Positions 43,268 to 54,202 are shown, numbered from the stretch's first letter. The stretch is 64,000 nt of DNA from Setomelanomma holmii (GCA_010015745.1 ML978154.1:892668-956667), one strand, 5' to 3'. Numbers and translations are program-made. Notes: generated by a model from the letters alone, not told the origin.

Positions 43268-44936
43268 ATGTCACTGCCCTCTGCACATATATTCAGAAAT
43301 ACTGACAACGCACAAGCCACTATGGATCGATCATCAACTCCAGCACGACCCAAAAATCGCTGGCAGGCCAATGTCCAAAATCCTTGTGGCAGTGCTTCTC
43401 AGTACGATTCGTCCGACTATTTTGCACCTTGGCCGAGGCCAAATCCTAGGCCGAGACCAGATCATGCCTGCACTGCGCGCTGCCCACCGTCGAACACAGA
43501 CAATTATACAAGCACCTTTCGAGAATTGTTCGATAAGTACGACAATCTTCCGCATGAGTGGTTCTATGGAGAACGTGTTTCCAAAAAAGCTACTGGGGCT
43601 GCTCACTTGTTCAGCCATCTTCCGGTCAAGATCGTCCATCGCGACGTGTTTCGTCAAGGGAACCATCAGGACGATTCAAGTTCAGCAATGCCTCTCTACC
43701 ACAACATCCCAGATCGTCCACTGCCATCGCCTTCGATGGAGGTACCACAGCCACTGTGAGAAGCCTCTGTCTCTCCTCTCACGCTAGCTAACAATAGACA
43801 GACCACAACAGAAGTCAGCAGACAATGCGTCCTCCTCGACTACCACAAATCCCAGCAAGGTCCTCGGCCCCGGCAGAAGCTGCCCCTGCAATGCCTGCCA
43901 GAGCCTTCTTGCTGCCAACGCATCGATCAGCGAACTGGAAGCCAATTGCTGGTTCGTCAATTTTCGCGCTCAAAACGTACAACGAAAGGAGCAGAAGGAA
44001 GGGGACGTTACTCCGCGCAGCCTCAAAGCAAGACAGGCTGAAGCCCAGCTGGCACAGTTGGAGTCAGATTGGGCCGCAAAGAAAGCCGCCTACGCGCAAG
44101 CTGCTCCCATCGCGCCTCAAAAGGAACTAAAGCAGGAGCGAATCACTCCACGCAAGGAAAGAAGGAGACAGTTGTTGGCCAGAAAAGAGCAGTTGGAGGC
44201 AGAATGGGCTTCAAACGGAGTTGCAGACGCGACAAAAGCCCAGAATGCAAAAGTCGCTGCGGAGATCAACGCGAGACGTAGGGCCCCTATGCCTAGCCGC
44301 GAGGTGCCTCCAATGTCGACTCCCAACCCCACCGCGGCGCAGAGAGCTGCAGAATGGGTAGCAAAGACTATGAGAGTGCCCGCCGAGACCAAGCGACCAT
44401 CCTCTCCTTCCTCGACTGCGGCTCAACGCTCCAAATCTCCTGAGCCTGTTCAACCCTCCTCAGCCAAACTCCTCCCAGCTGAACCCATCAAAGCCGGATA
44501 CTCCAAATCCCAATGCTCTCCAACCGGATCCTCTTCCACCACCACTGAGCCTCAAACCGCAGACCCCTTGACCGCCCTCCTCGAATCCGCCCTCGGCCAC
44601 TCTATCGCCGTGGAACGCGCATACTGGCGCGTGCGCCTTGGCCAGCGCGTTCAAAACCTCGCTTACGAGATGCGGCTTCGCGAATGCGAGATCAAAAAAT
44701 TATTGCGGGTGAAGCGGGGTTGTTCTGTCAATGAGTACGAGAGGATGTGGAGGGACGAGAGAGCGAGGGTGAGGAGTATACTGGGGTTTGGGGAGGTGCT
44801 GGGGAAGGCAGAGGTGTTTGAGGTTGGGGAGATGGAGTTCCATGAGATGTATTTTGGGGAGGGGGAAGTGTGGGAGGTTGTTGAGGTCGATGAGGAGTTA
44901 GGCAGGTGGGAGCTTGTTTCTAAGGCGGATTGTTGA
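43268..44936 (+). CDS. Orphan protein with basic coiled coils, 540 aa, two exons
   Basis: Exon 1 is 43268-43755 and exon 2 is 43802-44936. The 46-nt intron has donor GTGAGA, branch point GCTAAC and acceptor GACAG, and the frame continues for 541 codons. An alternative start is the ATG at 43322. The first 160 residues are Pro/Asn/Tyr-rich. Exon 2 begins with a small Cys cluster (CPCNACQ), then a long helical region of Arg/Lys/Glu/Ala heptads from about residue 195 to 320 (for example KERRRQLLARKEQLEAEW), a Ser/Pro linker and a compact acidic C-terminal segment with conserved-looking aromatic residues (WRVRLGQRVQNLAYEMRLREC). No domain is recognised and there is no signal peptide. Codon use drifts to G-rich in the last 200 bases. 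Confidence 0.65.
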
Positions 44937-46600
44937 GTGGGGAGGACAAAAGTGCTGAATGTTTTTTCAAAAGGTGTTATTTGTTTGCTCGGTGGGTGCG
45001 GTAATGTCGCCCTTTTTGATTTGCTACATACGCTTGGGGACTGAACGCCGCTACCAATTGTAATGTACGGAATCAACCGCAATGCGTAAAATCGTAAACC
45101 ACAATTTCCGTGTCTACGGACGAAGTGCACGTAGACGGTACCCCCGGCGTGCCAGCACTTCGCACACCTCCCACCGCACCATTGAAACCACAAATCTCCC
45201 ATGTCTGCGTACAAAGTGCACGTAGAAGCTCTCCCCAGCATGCCAGAACTTGGCACACCTCCCCTCGCACCTATTGGAGCCACGAAAAACACACAAGAAA
45301 AAAATCGCAAACCGCAAGACCCCCAATCTCATCCCGCACCAATCCCACCAACGCTCTGAAACTTCTCATCAAAGAATCTTGGGATCAATAGAGGGAGCTG
45401 GTGTGAACTTCTGGACAACACTTGAGAGAGGTGGAAAGGATTGTGGTGGGGAACAACTTTGGAGCTTATGCGGGGCAGAAAGAACGTCGTGATAGTGTCC
45501 GCCCCTGTTGCCAAGGGAGTGACTGCTCATTTGGACGGGTCGGAGTGAAAGCTTGAGCTGTGAAAAGATGAATCGACCACGTGATACCATCGCCCAGTCA
45601 GCTACAGCTCGATCATCATTTCGTTGCGAAGCTCTTCTGGGTGAGAGGTCAAATGCAGCGCTGATACCGCCATGGTTCGAGATATGTCCATGATTCCTAT
45701 CGTCATCGCCATATTTCCGGTCGTGTTGATGGATGTAGACATCATCACCTCAGACCGCACCCTCGTAGCACCTGGAATGGGGTGCTCATATCAGCGAGTG
45801 TAGTTCACTGAAGTATTTACGGGCCCGAAGCTTCGCTGTTCGTTTCCCGCCAATACAATGGCCGGTGTTACTCGTACTGATTATGCATTGTGTATTCGTA
45901 GCTGTAAGTCGTCGAGACAATCGCTCTCCGATGTAAGCAGCTGAAGAATCATTTGGGTTCCAGCCGGCATGTAAGCTAGCGACGTGCAGGGCGGTCGTCA
46001 GGCTCGTAGTATCGGATAGCGTTGAGTTTGGCAGCCAAGGTCGTCACGGCAAAAGGTTCATGGCCTGAAATGGTATGTCTGGCGATTGGTACATGGTACG
46101 AGTATTGATCTGATTCGTAAGCGTATGGATGATGCTAGGAGACGACGTTGTGTTGGCGCATGGATGCTGCAGAGTCGTCGAGGTGAGCTGGAGGGTCGAC
46201 ACGACGTTGGGAGCCTTCGCTTCTGCTTGCCGGCTCGGTTGGACTTGCGATGCACCCTTTTCAGCTTGAAGTCGCCTCGATCCCTACATTATCATGGCAT
46301 GGCCCGGAAAGCACGGCACATGCATGATGCATCGCAAAGGACAAACTTCGATTGGGTTTGCGCATTCATTGTTCTTATCGTATGATGTCACCGTCGATTT
46401 GGTCGCTTTCTTCACCTTCCAATTGTGAACGTAACGCATAGTCTCTTCACTCTGTCGCATGGCAGCATAGCAACTGTGCTGTGCTGCACGACTCCTGAAT
46501 GCGCTTTGGATCTAAATGACATTGACGAAGCCGTATGGGCATGACAATTCGAAGTATGAACGGCCTCGATGGTTGCGAGACTGACCTATAGCTTCGTGTG
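44937..46600. other. Intergenic, contains an 89-bp tandem duplication, no gene
   Basis: About 1.7 kb with no supported gene. The only structured element is the tandem duplication at 45.1-45.28 kb. Confidence 0.4.
45099..45279. repeat. Imperfect tandem duplication, units of 89 and 92 bp
   Basis: Unit 1 spans 45099-45187 and unit 2 spans 45188-45279, both starting CCACAA. Shared cores include AAGTGCACGTAGA, a GTGCCAG/ATGCCAG-AACTT block and GCACACCTCCC. A third partial start (CCACGAAAAAC) follows at 45280. Each unit has a short GTGCAC palindrome. It lies about 160 bases downstream of the 540-residue orphan gene. Confidence 0.75.
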
Positions 46601-46669
46601 CTGTATCGCCATCATTCTCTGAATGTCGTTAGCGATGCCTCTACAGAAGAATGGTCAATTGAACTTACA

Positions 46670-47679
46670 GGACCACCATGAGACACACTTGCACACAGAC
46701 CGGATTCGAATTGTCTCCACGAGCACGAACTCGACCAAACGTCTGTACTCCTCGCAATCCCTCGGTAGCGCCTGCTTGAGCACCGAAAGCCTCTTGATGT
46801 ATTCACTCTTAATGTCCTAGTATAGCTGGAACCCGGTCTTGAAATCATCGAGGAAAGATTTATGCTCGGAATCCAGCCAATACAGCTTATGACCGACCTT
46901 GTTGAGGTGTTCGTACAGGCTGGTGAGATGCCTCAGGTTGTGTACGTGCTTTACATTGGGGCAGACCACTTTGTGCTTCAGTCATAGTTCGCAATCTTCC
47001 AGTATTTCCTGGATATCTGTAAGAAACAACTCTGCTGCTGGTTGTACGCCGGTGGGAAGGCAGGTAATCGGTTCGGCATCTACGACAAGAAGATGCACGA
47101 GCGATTGTGCATGCAGCTCGATATCCGATGTGGCATACTTGAAGAGCTTCAGCGCATTCACAACTTGGACGGTGAGATCTTTGATACCAGTCATGCTCAA
47201 ATCATAACCGTCGCGCTGCAGCACCTTGAGACGCCCATGCGCCAACGCTTTGACGTCAAGAAGGCATCTTCCGTGGGATGTTGTCTGTGTAGTCGTTCCA
47301 GCTTGGCTGACGTGGTGCTCCTTGTATCGCGTGACGGTACAGCTTCTCCTGGAATCGATTCCGTCTTGATTGCCACCTTATACCTCGTCGGTCCTGATCT
47401 TCTGATGTCCGAACCAATGTATTTTTGCTTCGCGCTTGTCGATTTTCGACGAATCTCGACTGGCAAATCAGTAGAAAAGTCTTTACCGGGAGCGTAGACC
47501 GCTCTGGCGATATTGAAGAGCGTATAAGATCTCGTCTTAGGCTCCCAGAGCTTGACGGCGGCCGCCACCCCACGCGACAGAGCATGCGTGGCCTCCGAGA
47601 CTGCTTTGGTATTCTCATGCACTGGCAACGTTGATGTACTTGATGGGCGCGAGGACGCATATCGCCTCTTGCCCTTCAT
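46670..47679 (-). pseudogene. Decayed orphan gene with one frameshift and two nonsense codons
   Basis: The ATG at 47679 opens a frame of 160 codons. Between 47245 and 47197 the coding-like pattern passes to another frame, which reads on with KALAHGRLKVLQRDGYDLSM and a regular helical sequence. This second frame is cut by TGA at 46982-46984 and TAG at 46817-46819, yet stays protein-like on both sides (EILEDCEL, stop, LKHKVVCPNVKHVHNL; FKTGFQLY, stop, DIKSEYIKRLSVLKQ) down to about 46.67 kb. Both stops could have come from C-to-T changes of CGA and CAG. The product would have been a soluble helical protein of about 330 residues; I recognise no family. An intron could explain the frame change but not the two stops. 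Confidence 0.55.
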
Positions 47680-48320
47680 TTTTTTTATATTGTTCCAGGG
47701 ATATCACGGTCGTTGCAAGAATGAGAGAGAAGGTTGAAGTGAGTTGCTTCGAGAATACGGCACCTGTCGTGGATGGGCTTGGCTGGGTGATGATGGTGGA
47801 TTGAGTGATGTGATGGATGGCGGAGTATTGTTCAAGAATTCATGGCAAGCTTGTGTGCTAGACGTCCGGCCCCTTCGGCTCATGCAAATACTGGCATCTA
47901 GTTCGCTGAGGGGCATGCACGCTACCGTTGCGCAATGAATGCACGACCTGCATGATGTTAACCAACGAGTGCAGTTGCAGTCCGAACGCAAAATTTCCGG
48001 AAGCCGAGATGACTTCCGGGTTACGTACAGCTCATGAGGTCCTGGACTCTTTTCACATATGTGTATTGTTTTGTGGGTTCATGCAAATGCTATCTTAACT
48101 GACACGCCATACACCCGTTCCCACCCTTCCATTCCTTGTGCACGATAATAAGGTATCGCGTACGCCTGCTCCCTCAAGCCTTTATACCCTTGTACCTTCC
48201 CGTGTGCACGACATCTAGGTGTCGCGCACGTCTTCTCCACCTCGCACCATTGAAGAACATTCGCATTACCAAAATGACAGCAAACATTCAAAACAACGCG
48301 TGAGAAATCATGTATGCTGT
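47680..48320. other. Intergenic with an imperfect direct repeat
   Basis: About 640 bases upstream of the decayed gene and downstream of the giant gene. Apart from the direct repeat at 48.13-48.24 kb nothing is recognised. Confidence 0.35.
48134..48238. repeat. Imperfect direct repeat, period 66 bp
   Basis: Two copies of a roughly 38-bp block (CCTTGTGCACGA, then GGTATCGCGTACG, then CTGCTCC, against CCCGTGTGCACGA, GGTGTCGCGCACG and CTTCTCC) start at 48134 and 48200. They lie within 200 bases downstream of the giant gene's stop, so probably in its 3' UTR. Confidence 0.55.
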
Positions 48321-51300
48321 CTAGAGTTCATCGTAGCCGTCGTCAATCTGCACATGGTTAGCATGATCTTTTGGTAAAGTAGAGAAACGGGCACTTACGT
48401 GGGTTGACAGCTCGGTGAATGGAATGTCCAATATATCATGCGCGATACCGATGCTCGTGATCCAGTCCTTCATACTGAGCTCAAACAGCTGATACAACTT
48501 CCAGTGAGGTAACTCGGCCGAGCCAGGAGCCATAGCATCGTGCAGCCACTTGTTCGCGCTGTCATGGTAAGCGTGGTACTTGTCGACCATGGACTGCAAA
48601 ATCTCCTTTGCAGTATCGAGCAGCTCCTTCTGCTTCTTCTCGAATTCGTAGGCTTTAGCTTCGCAACGACAACCTTGCCACTGATTGTTGAGGGCTCGAT
48701 AAGCTGCAGCGTGCCCGTGCCAGCTCTTGGACTCGCGGCCAGAATCATAGATCTCTTCGCGAAGGCGATGCAACTCCGCGTCCGGAATGGCGTTGAGAAA
48801 ACCTTGGAGCTTATCAAACGGGATGACCATGTTCATGAACAGCTTCCACTTCTTCAGCAACTTGGTGTATACCTCCCACGTCGCTGCATTGCTCTGCTGA
48901 TCGATAGCGGCAAAGCTGTCGAAGAGGGATTGCCCAATCTTCTCAAGTGGGCTGGGAAGGTCCTGAGTGGCGCCATCAAGCCACATCTGGTTGTGCTGCT
49001 CAATCTTCGCAGCTAGCTTGGGGATTTCCTTACGCCTCTGCTTGGCCTTGGCCTTCTTAGCCTTCAGAAGTTCGGCCTGCTTAGTGTTGTCCGCCTCCTC
49101 TTTCAGGCGCTGCTCAACTATCGCATAGCACTCTTCATTGCGCTCCGCAATCGCTCGCGCTTGACAGGCTTTGCCATAGCGGCCCCTAATTCCCGCCCAC
49201 TTCAGGTCTTCCCGCTTCTGCTTCCTCAGCTCCTCTTGTTGCTGCTCCCGTGCGAGGAGGCGTTCCTCCCCACGCTTCCTCAGCTCCTTTTGGTGCTCCT
49301 CCTCATACTTCCTCAGCTCCTCTTGGTGTGCTTCCCATGCAAGGCGGCGTTTCTTTGCGCCAGCTTTGGCCCCCTTCGTGTGATAATTGTCCTCATGATC
49401 ATAATACGCGGATGGTGAGCCAGAAGCTTTCTCGGAGCTGTCTTCATATTCCGGAAGCTTCGCAGTGTCTTTCGCCGGTGGTAGGACATTGGTCGACAAT
49501 GCGTCCTTGTCTTCAACGGCAGCATCAGCCACATGATCGGGCAATGGCTCATGGGTGATGTCTTGCTCAATCTTATCTTCGACCGACGCTTGCTTGAACT
49601 TCAAGGTCGAGACATGCTCAGCACCTTCCTTGATAGGAGCTGTCACTTGCTTGATATGCTTGTGCACTTCATCCACGTCATCCTTGGCTGTCTCGGTTGC
49701 GGGGACATCAAGATGGATTTGCTGCTCGGGCACAAAATCCGTTCCGGAGAAATATTGTGGTGCCTCGAAAGGCTCCACGACTTGAACCTGCTCCTCGGAC
49801 ACATTGGTCATTCCGGAGAAATCTTGAGGCTGCTCAACAACCGCGCGGGGCTCGTCCACCAAGACTTCAGTCTGCTCCTCGGACACTTTGCTCATTCCCG
49901 AGTCAGTCTCATCCAGCAAGATCTCAGCTTGCTGCTGCTCCTCGGGCTCGGTGGCCAGTACGAAGATCTCTTCGTCTACATCCTGCTCGGGCAGCTTGCC
50001 AAAGTCTTCGACTTGGGCTCCAAGCTCCGACACAGCGACCTTGACCTCATCTTGCTGTTGTTGAGATCCGCATTGTTGAAGATCAGCAATCAGTGCTTTC
50101 AGCTCCTGGACTTTAGCAATGATCATGGCAAACTGTTCTGGGGACGCCTTGGCAACTGGCAATGCTTGAGACGCGCGAGCGACCTCCTCCTTAGACGTAG
50201 CCGCATCGGTTGCCGAGCTTGACGACGGACTCGAACACGACTCCTGGCTATCCGTGAAGGATAACACATCATCCTTTTGTGATATCGAAAGATCGCTCTG
50301 CATGTCTTCCGCAGCGCTGGAGTGAGTCTCTTGAACCTCATGTGGGTCCTGGACGTCCAAGTAGGTGTCGTGAGACTCAGCTTGGAGCCTATCTTCAACC
50401 TTGCCGTCCTCAGTGTGAGTGTTGAGTATATCGCCCTGAGCATCATGCTGCACCGCGGCAACTACATGCTCTACAGCAGGCTCAACAATACCCTCAGGCA
50501 CAGCAGCGGGGCCTTCTTCGACAGGCTGTACTGCTTGTGGAACACTGAAAGAGAAAGTGGACGGTCCGAATTGCCAAGCCGCCGCGTCAAAGCTAGGCAA
50601 TGTTGGTGCAGCTTTACTGCCGGAGTCAAATGCGAAGGTCGAGCGCGCTTTCACCGCCTTTTGAGCAGGTAGCGCCTTCATCTGAGAGTCCGAGATAGAC
50701 TTTTGCGCCGAGTGAACAGTCGTCGTGGCGACTACAGGGTCAATCTTAGCTTCAGCAGCCGGGCACATTGAGCCATGCTGTGGCTCCTCAGTGACCTTAG
50801 GCATGCTAGATGCCGCTTGTGGTACATTCTGAGGCCCACCTAGATCCTTTTCCACGTTGGCGATCGTGACGCCGAAGTCGACTGCAAACTTCGCTGTGGA
50901 GGGAGCATAGCTATTCCTAGCAGACCAGGAGTCTTTCATCATGAGTTGGTCAGGATCGAAGCCAGCGAATAGGCTGAACCCAGATGCTTCAGTCTTCGCC
51001 ATCGCGGACGTGTTAGTGACTGGGCAGTCAGGTTTGGTATCTACTGAATCAGATTTGGCGGTCGGTTTTAGTGACTTAGATGATAAGCCAAGAGCTTCAT
51101 CCTGAAGCTTTCCAGCCTGCTCTCTAGCCCCGGAAGTACAATCCTGCTTGTCGAATTCCTGGTTGAGGGCGGTAGCCAGGTCATACAGCCCTTGGTCATC
51201 GAAATCCCAACTCGCTGAGTCATCAGTTGCTAATCCAGTAGCCGTTAAAGTCGGCGATAGAACCAATATAGACGCCCGGGGAGCCTCGTTCTGCGAAATC

Positions 51301-54182
51301 AAAGGATCAGAGACTTCGCTTGTGATCAGTGGCTTCTGGGTTTTAGTTTGGACGAAAGGATAGAAGGTGAACCCCGAAGCTACTCCGGTAGATTCAGTCT
51401 TTTGCTCCACCGCAGGGAAGTGCGATGCACCCAAACCAGCCGAAAAGTCAAAATGACAGTTGGTCGAAGGCATAGCAAACGTCGGTGTAGCTTGAATTCC
51501 GGCGTTAGGTGTTGCGACAGGCTGAGAATCCGGAGTCGCAGAGGCTAGATTAGTCGCACTGCTAGGAAAATTGAGGCCTTGCCAAGCAGTAGTGAATATG
51601 GATGCGCTCGCGGTGGCCGACGACTGAGTGGCCTCGGTCGCAGAGTTCATGGCATGGCTGAACTTAGAGCCAAAGAGGGAGGAGAGATCAGGGGTCTTTG
51701 ACCCGAAGTCGGTGGTCGTTGCAGGAGTGCTGGCGGTCTGGGTGGTCGTAGATGGTAGCCAGCTGAACTTCGACTGTCCAGACTCCGTGGGTAGGGAGCT
51801 GCTGATGCTGCCGAACAGCTTGAGACTTCCATCTTTCGGCACGCTTGAAGCACCTCCAAGGGTAGCAGGGTCGAATTTGATGTCCTTGCAGGGATTATCG
51901 GTTTGAGAGAAGACGTTAGACGATCCAATGTTGGCGAACATCGTCGGTTGAGTACACTCATTGCGCGCAGGTCTAGCAGGCTGATGCTGTCGAGCATCGC
52001 CGCCCATTTCAACATCTTGAAGAGATCCTTCGTCAAATGTATTTGCACTGGCAAAACTGTTTGTCGCGGGCGTATGAGCGTCGCCGTGGCTATGATCGCC
52101 GCCACTCGCATCGACGTCCATGTCCATAGCTTCATTTATAGCATTTGCCGACCCTAGGTCCTGCGGAGCAATTGCAGCCTGTGCTTGAGGGTCGCTGCCT
52201 TTCTGTGGGGCATCAGACTTTGCATCATCGCGGTAGAGCGAGTCATCATCAACAAAGTCCATCTCATCCCCGTCACAGTGACGAGGCGTGTCCTGTGCGG
52301 CGGCTGAAGCGGAAGGAGGAGTTTCAACCGACGGTTGGGAAGCGTTGGCTTGGTGAACAGGGCTGATATTGATGCCCGGAAGCGGAGCAAGATCCGAGTT
52401 AAACGAATCGATAGTCTGCTGAAGGGAGTCGGTGAACGACTCGGTGCCTGCATCGTTGAATAGGTCGCTGTTGGTTTGTTCGAAAGAGGCGAGTTGCGCC
52501 GCCAGATCAGGATCGTTCAAGTCAACATTCGTGAAATCAATATAGTCCTCTTGGGTAGTTGCTTGCGGTAGCGGCCCTCCATAGTCATGATGGGGTGCGC
52601 TCTCTGGGGTGATAACGTAATCGTCGCCGACAATGATTGGATCTCCCTCGGGACCCTGTTCTGATAGCAATGGCGAAGTAGGAGATTCTTGGTGACGCAA
52701 ATCTTGCTCATAACCTTGTTTGTACACGGCATCTCTATCCGGGACACCATGATACTGGTCCTCTTCAAGAAACGCAACGTTCCATTGTTCCTTGGTCGCG
52801 TCGGTGAAGCGATCGTCGACTTGGCTAGAGTCGGCGTCCTGAACATTGTTGAAATCCAACACCTGGTGTCCTTCGTGCATGCGCTCGATGAATGTCGCCT
52901 CGAACAGGTCTTTGCCTGTCAGGCCTTGATCCGTAAGGCCTTCACTGGTCGGGTCTAAGCCCTCAGAGCTGTCCCAAGTCGTCCTCCAGTAGTTGAAGGC
53001 ATTACAGTCGTATTCGAGGTTGAAATGGTACTGTAAAATGTCGCCATTGGCGTTGTTCCATATTGCTTGTTCCCACTGCACGGTCGTTCCCACAACCTGG
53101 TCCCATGTCAGGAAATCCGTAGCAGGACGCATCATCATCCACCCCTTGAGGTGTGACAAAATGATTTGCTGGCCGTTGTTTCGGGATGTCTTCGTCACGT
53201 TAATGCATCCATTTGCCAACCTGATGAACCAAGTGCGACCCGGCAAATTCAATTTCTCAGGAGTGTCCCATCCTTGAGCCATGTTCCTCATGTTGGCGAC
53301 CTTAGCTTGGACCGCGCGACGATACTTCGAGACACTATAGTGCCGCAAGAATTCGCACTTGTTCAAGGTCCACTCCATACCTTGGGCGACAAGAGCAGCC
53401 GAGGCATCTGACTCCAGATCACCTTCCGTGAGTCGCTCGAGCAATGGCCGAATGGTTTCCTCGAACCATTGAAGGGCCTCTGTGCGGGCTACTTCGATGT
53501 CGTCGTGATTATTAGTAACTTGATCGCAAGACCATTTCGCAGGTCCTTCTGATTCTTCCGCGTGGTAGGCTGAGCCATTACCTTGGACCGATGCGTAGTA
53601 GGGGACTGGGCCGGTAGTTTGATCTGCGAGCGAGTCGCAGTCGTGATGGGTTTCTCCATCAGCATCGAGATCTGGGCCATTGTCTTCAAACGAGGTGTGG
53701 ATTTTGCGTTGAGCCGTAGTCGGATACGCAGACGCGTCGTACTCATCGTCAGTCTCTCCTTCAGCGTCGATATCCGGTGCAACATCCTGTGCCACCTCTT
53801 CATGTTGCTCTCCATCGAAGGTCAGGCCAAATACCTCAAAGTTGTCCCAAAAGATGTCGTGACCAGAGTAGCCCGACCCGTCCTCATGGTCCCAGATGTC
53901 GTACCAAGTATCGAGATCCTCCAAAGCGTCGACGACAGCGGCTTCATGCTTCTCAACATCAGCACCGCTGCGCTTCCACAGCTTGTCATCCCAGGCCGCA
54001 GCGAATGCTTCTACGCCGATCTCCTTGATCTTGTCCGTCCTATCCTGGTCGGCGCATATAGTGGCGAGTCGGTTCTGGAACTCTCGGCGGTTGATACCAC
54101 GGCGAGGGTCTTCCACGGGGCGTTGACCCATCTTGAGGCGGATGTCGTTGCGTGCAGTATCTTTCGCTTGGGCTGCGGTCAT
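48321..54182 (-). CDS. Giant acidic, repeat-bearing protein of unknown function, 1936 aa (spliced model)
   Basis: Main exon 54182-48399, then a 51-nt intron and a last exon 48347-48321. I start at the ATG at 54182 (context ACCATCATG) because a 5' UTR intron (54284-54203) would remove the sequence after an upstream in-frame ATG at 54305. The N-terminal 300 residues are acidic, with WYDIWDHEDGSGYSGHD. A Trp-rich segment follows (WTLNKCEFLRHYSVSKYRR; TWFIRLANGCINVTK). Residues about 750-1250 are Ser/Thr/Ala-rich with scattered FG, FS and LFG pieces, reminiscent of nucleoporin-like disorder. Residues about 1380-1480 carry three degenerate repeats of FSGMTNVSEEQ type. Then comes a Lys/Glu coiled coil (EELRK repeats, about 1580-1720) and a folded-looking helical C-terminus. 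No known domain; Pezizomycotina-restricted by appearance (inference). Confidence 0.75.
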   Translation of the reverse strand: MTAAQAKDTARNDIRLKMGQRPVEDPRRGINRREFQNRLATICADQDRTDKIKEIGVEAFAAAWDDKLWKRSGADVEKHEAAVVDALEDLDTWYDIWDHEDGSGYSGHDIFWDNFEVFGLTFDGEQHEEVAQDVAPDIDAEGETDDEYDASAYPTTAQRKIHTSFEDNGPDLDADGETHHDCDSLADQTTGPVPYYASVQGNGSAYHAEESEGPAKWSCDQVTNNHDDIEVARTEALQWFEETIRPLLERLTEGDLESDASAALVAQGMEWTLNKCEFLRHYSVSKYRRAVQAKVANMRNMAQGWDTPEKLNLPGRTWFIRLANGCINVTKTSRNNGQQIILSHLKGWMMMRPATDFLTWDQVVGTTVQWEQAIWNNANGDILQYHFNLEYDCNAFNYWRTTWDSSEGLDPTSEGLTDQGLTGKDLFEATFIERMHEGHQVLDFNNVQDADSSQVDDRFTDATKEQWNVAFLEEDQYHGVPDRDAVYKQGYEQDLRHQESPTSPLLSEQGPEGDPIIVGDDYVITPESAPHHDYGGPLPQATTQEDYIDFTNVDLNDPDLAAQLASFEQTNSDLFNDAGTESFTDSLQQTIDSFNSDLAPLPGINISPVHQANASQPSVETPPSASAAAQDTPRHCDGDEMDFVDDDSLYRDDAKSDAPQKGSDPQAQAAIAPQDLGSANAINEAMDMDVDASGGDHSHGDAHTPATNSFASANTFDEGSLQDVEMGGDARQHQPARPARNECTQPTMFANIGSSNVFSQTDNPCKDIKFDPATLGGASSVPKDGSLKLFGSISSSLPTESGQSKFSWLPSTTTQTASTPATTTDFGSKTPDLSSLFGSKFSHAMNSATEATQSSATASASIFTTAWQGLNFPSSATNLASATPDSQPVATPNAGIQATPTFAMPSTNCHFDFSAGLGASHFPAVEQKTESTGVASGFTFYPFVQTKTQKPLITSEVSDPLISQNEAPRASILVLSPTLTATGLATDDSASWDFDDQGLYDLATALNQEFDKQDCTSGAREQAGKLQDEALGLSSKSLKPTAKSDSVDTKPDCPVTNTSAMAKTEASGFSLFAGFDPDQLMMKDSWSARNSYAPSTAKFAVDFGVTIANVEKDLGGPQNVPQAASSMPKVTEEPQHGSMCPAAEAKIDPVVATTTVHSAQKSISDSQMKALPAQKAVKARSTFAFDSGSKAAPTLPSFDAAAWQFGPSTFSFSVPQAVQPVEEGPAAVPEGIVEPAVEHVVAAVQHDAQGDILNTHTEDGKVEDRLQAESHDTYLDVQDPHEVQETHSSAAEDMQSDLSISQKDDVLSFTDSQESCSSPSSSSATDAATSKEEVARASQALPVAKASPEQFAMIIAKVQELKALIADLQQCGSQQQQDEVKVAVSELGAQVEDFGKLPEQDVDEEIFVLATEPEEQQQAEILLDETDSGMSKVSEEQTEVLVDEPRAVVEQPQDFSGMTNVSEEQVQVVEPFEAPQYFSGTDFVPEQQIHLDVPATETAKDDVDEVHKHIKQVTAPIKEGAEHVSTLKFKQASVEDKIEQDITHEPLPDHVADAAVEDKDALSTNVLPPAKDTAKLPEYEDSSEKASGSPSAYYDHEDNYHTKGAKAGAKKRRLAWEAHQEELRKYEEEHQKELRKRGEERLLAREQQQEELRKQKREDLKWAGIRGRYGKACQARAIAERNEECYAIVEQRLKEEADNTKQAELLKAKKAKAKQRRKEIPKLAAKIEQHNQMWLDGATQDLPSPLEKIGQSLFDSFAAIDQQSNAATWEVYTKLLKKWKLFMNMVIPFDKLQGFLNAIPDAELHRLREEIYDSGRESKSWHGHAAAYRALNNQWQGCRCEAKAYEFEKKQKELLDTAKEILQSMVDKYHAYHDSANKWLHDAMAPGSAELPHWKLYQLFELSMKDWITSIGIAHDILDIPFTELSTHVSARFSTLPKDHANHVQIDDGYDEL

Positions 54183-54202
54183 GATGGTACTCCTTAAGTG
54201 TT

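Noticed and set aside
45099..45279. Possible CRISPR-like array
   Set aside because: Only two imperfect units of about 90 bp with no spacer pattern, in a eukaryotic genome.
53583..54197. 204-codon plus-strand frame opposite the giant gene
   Set aside because: Antisense shadow of a convincingly coding exon; no domain.
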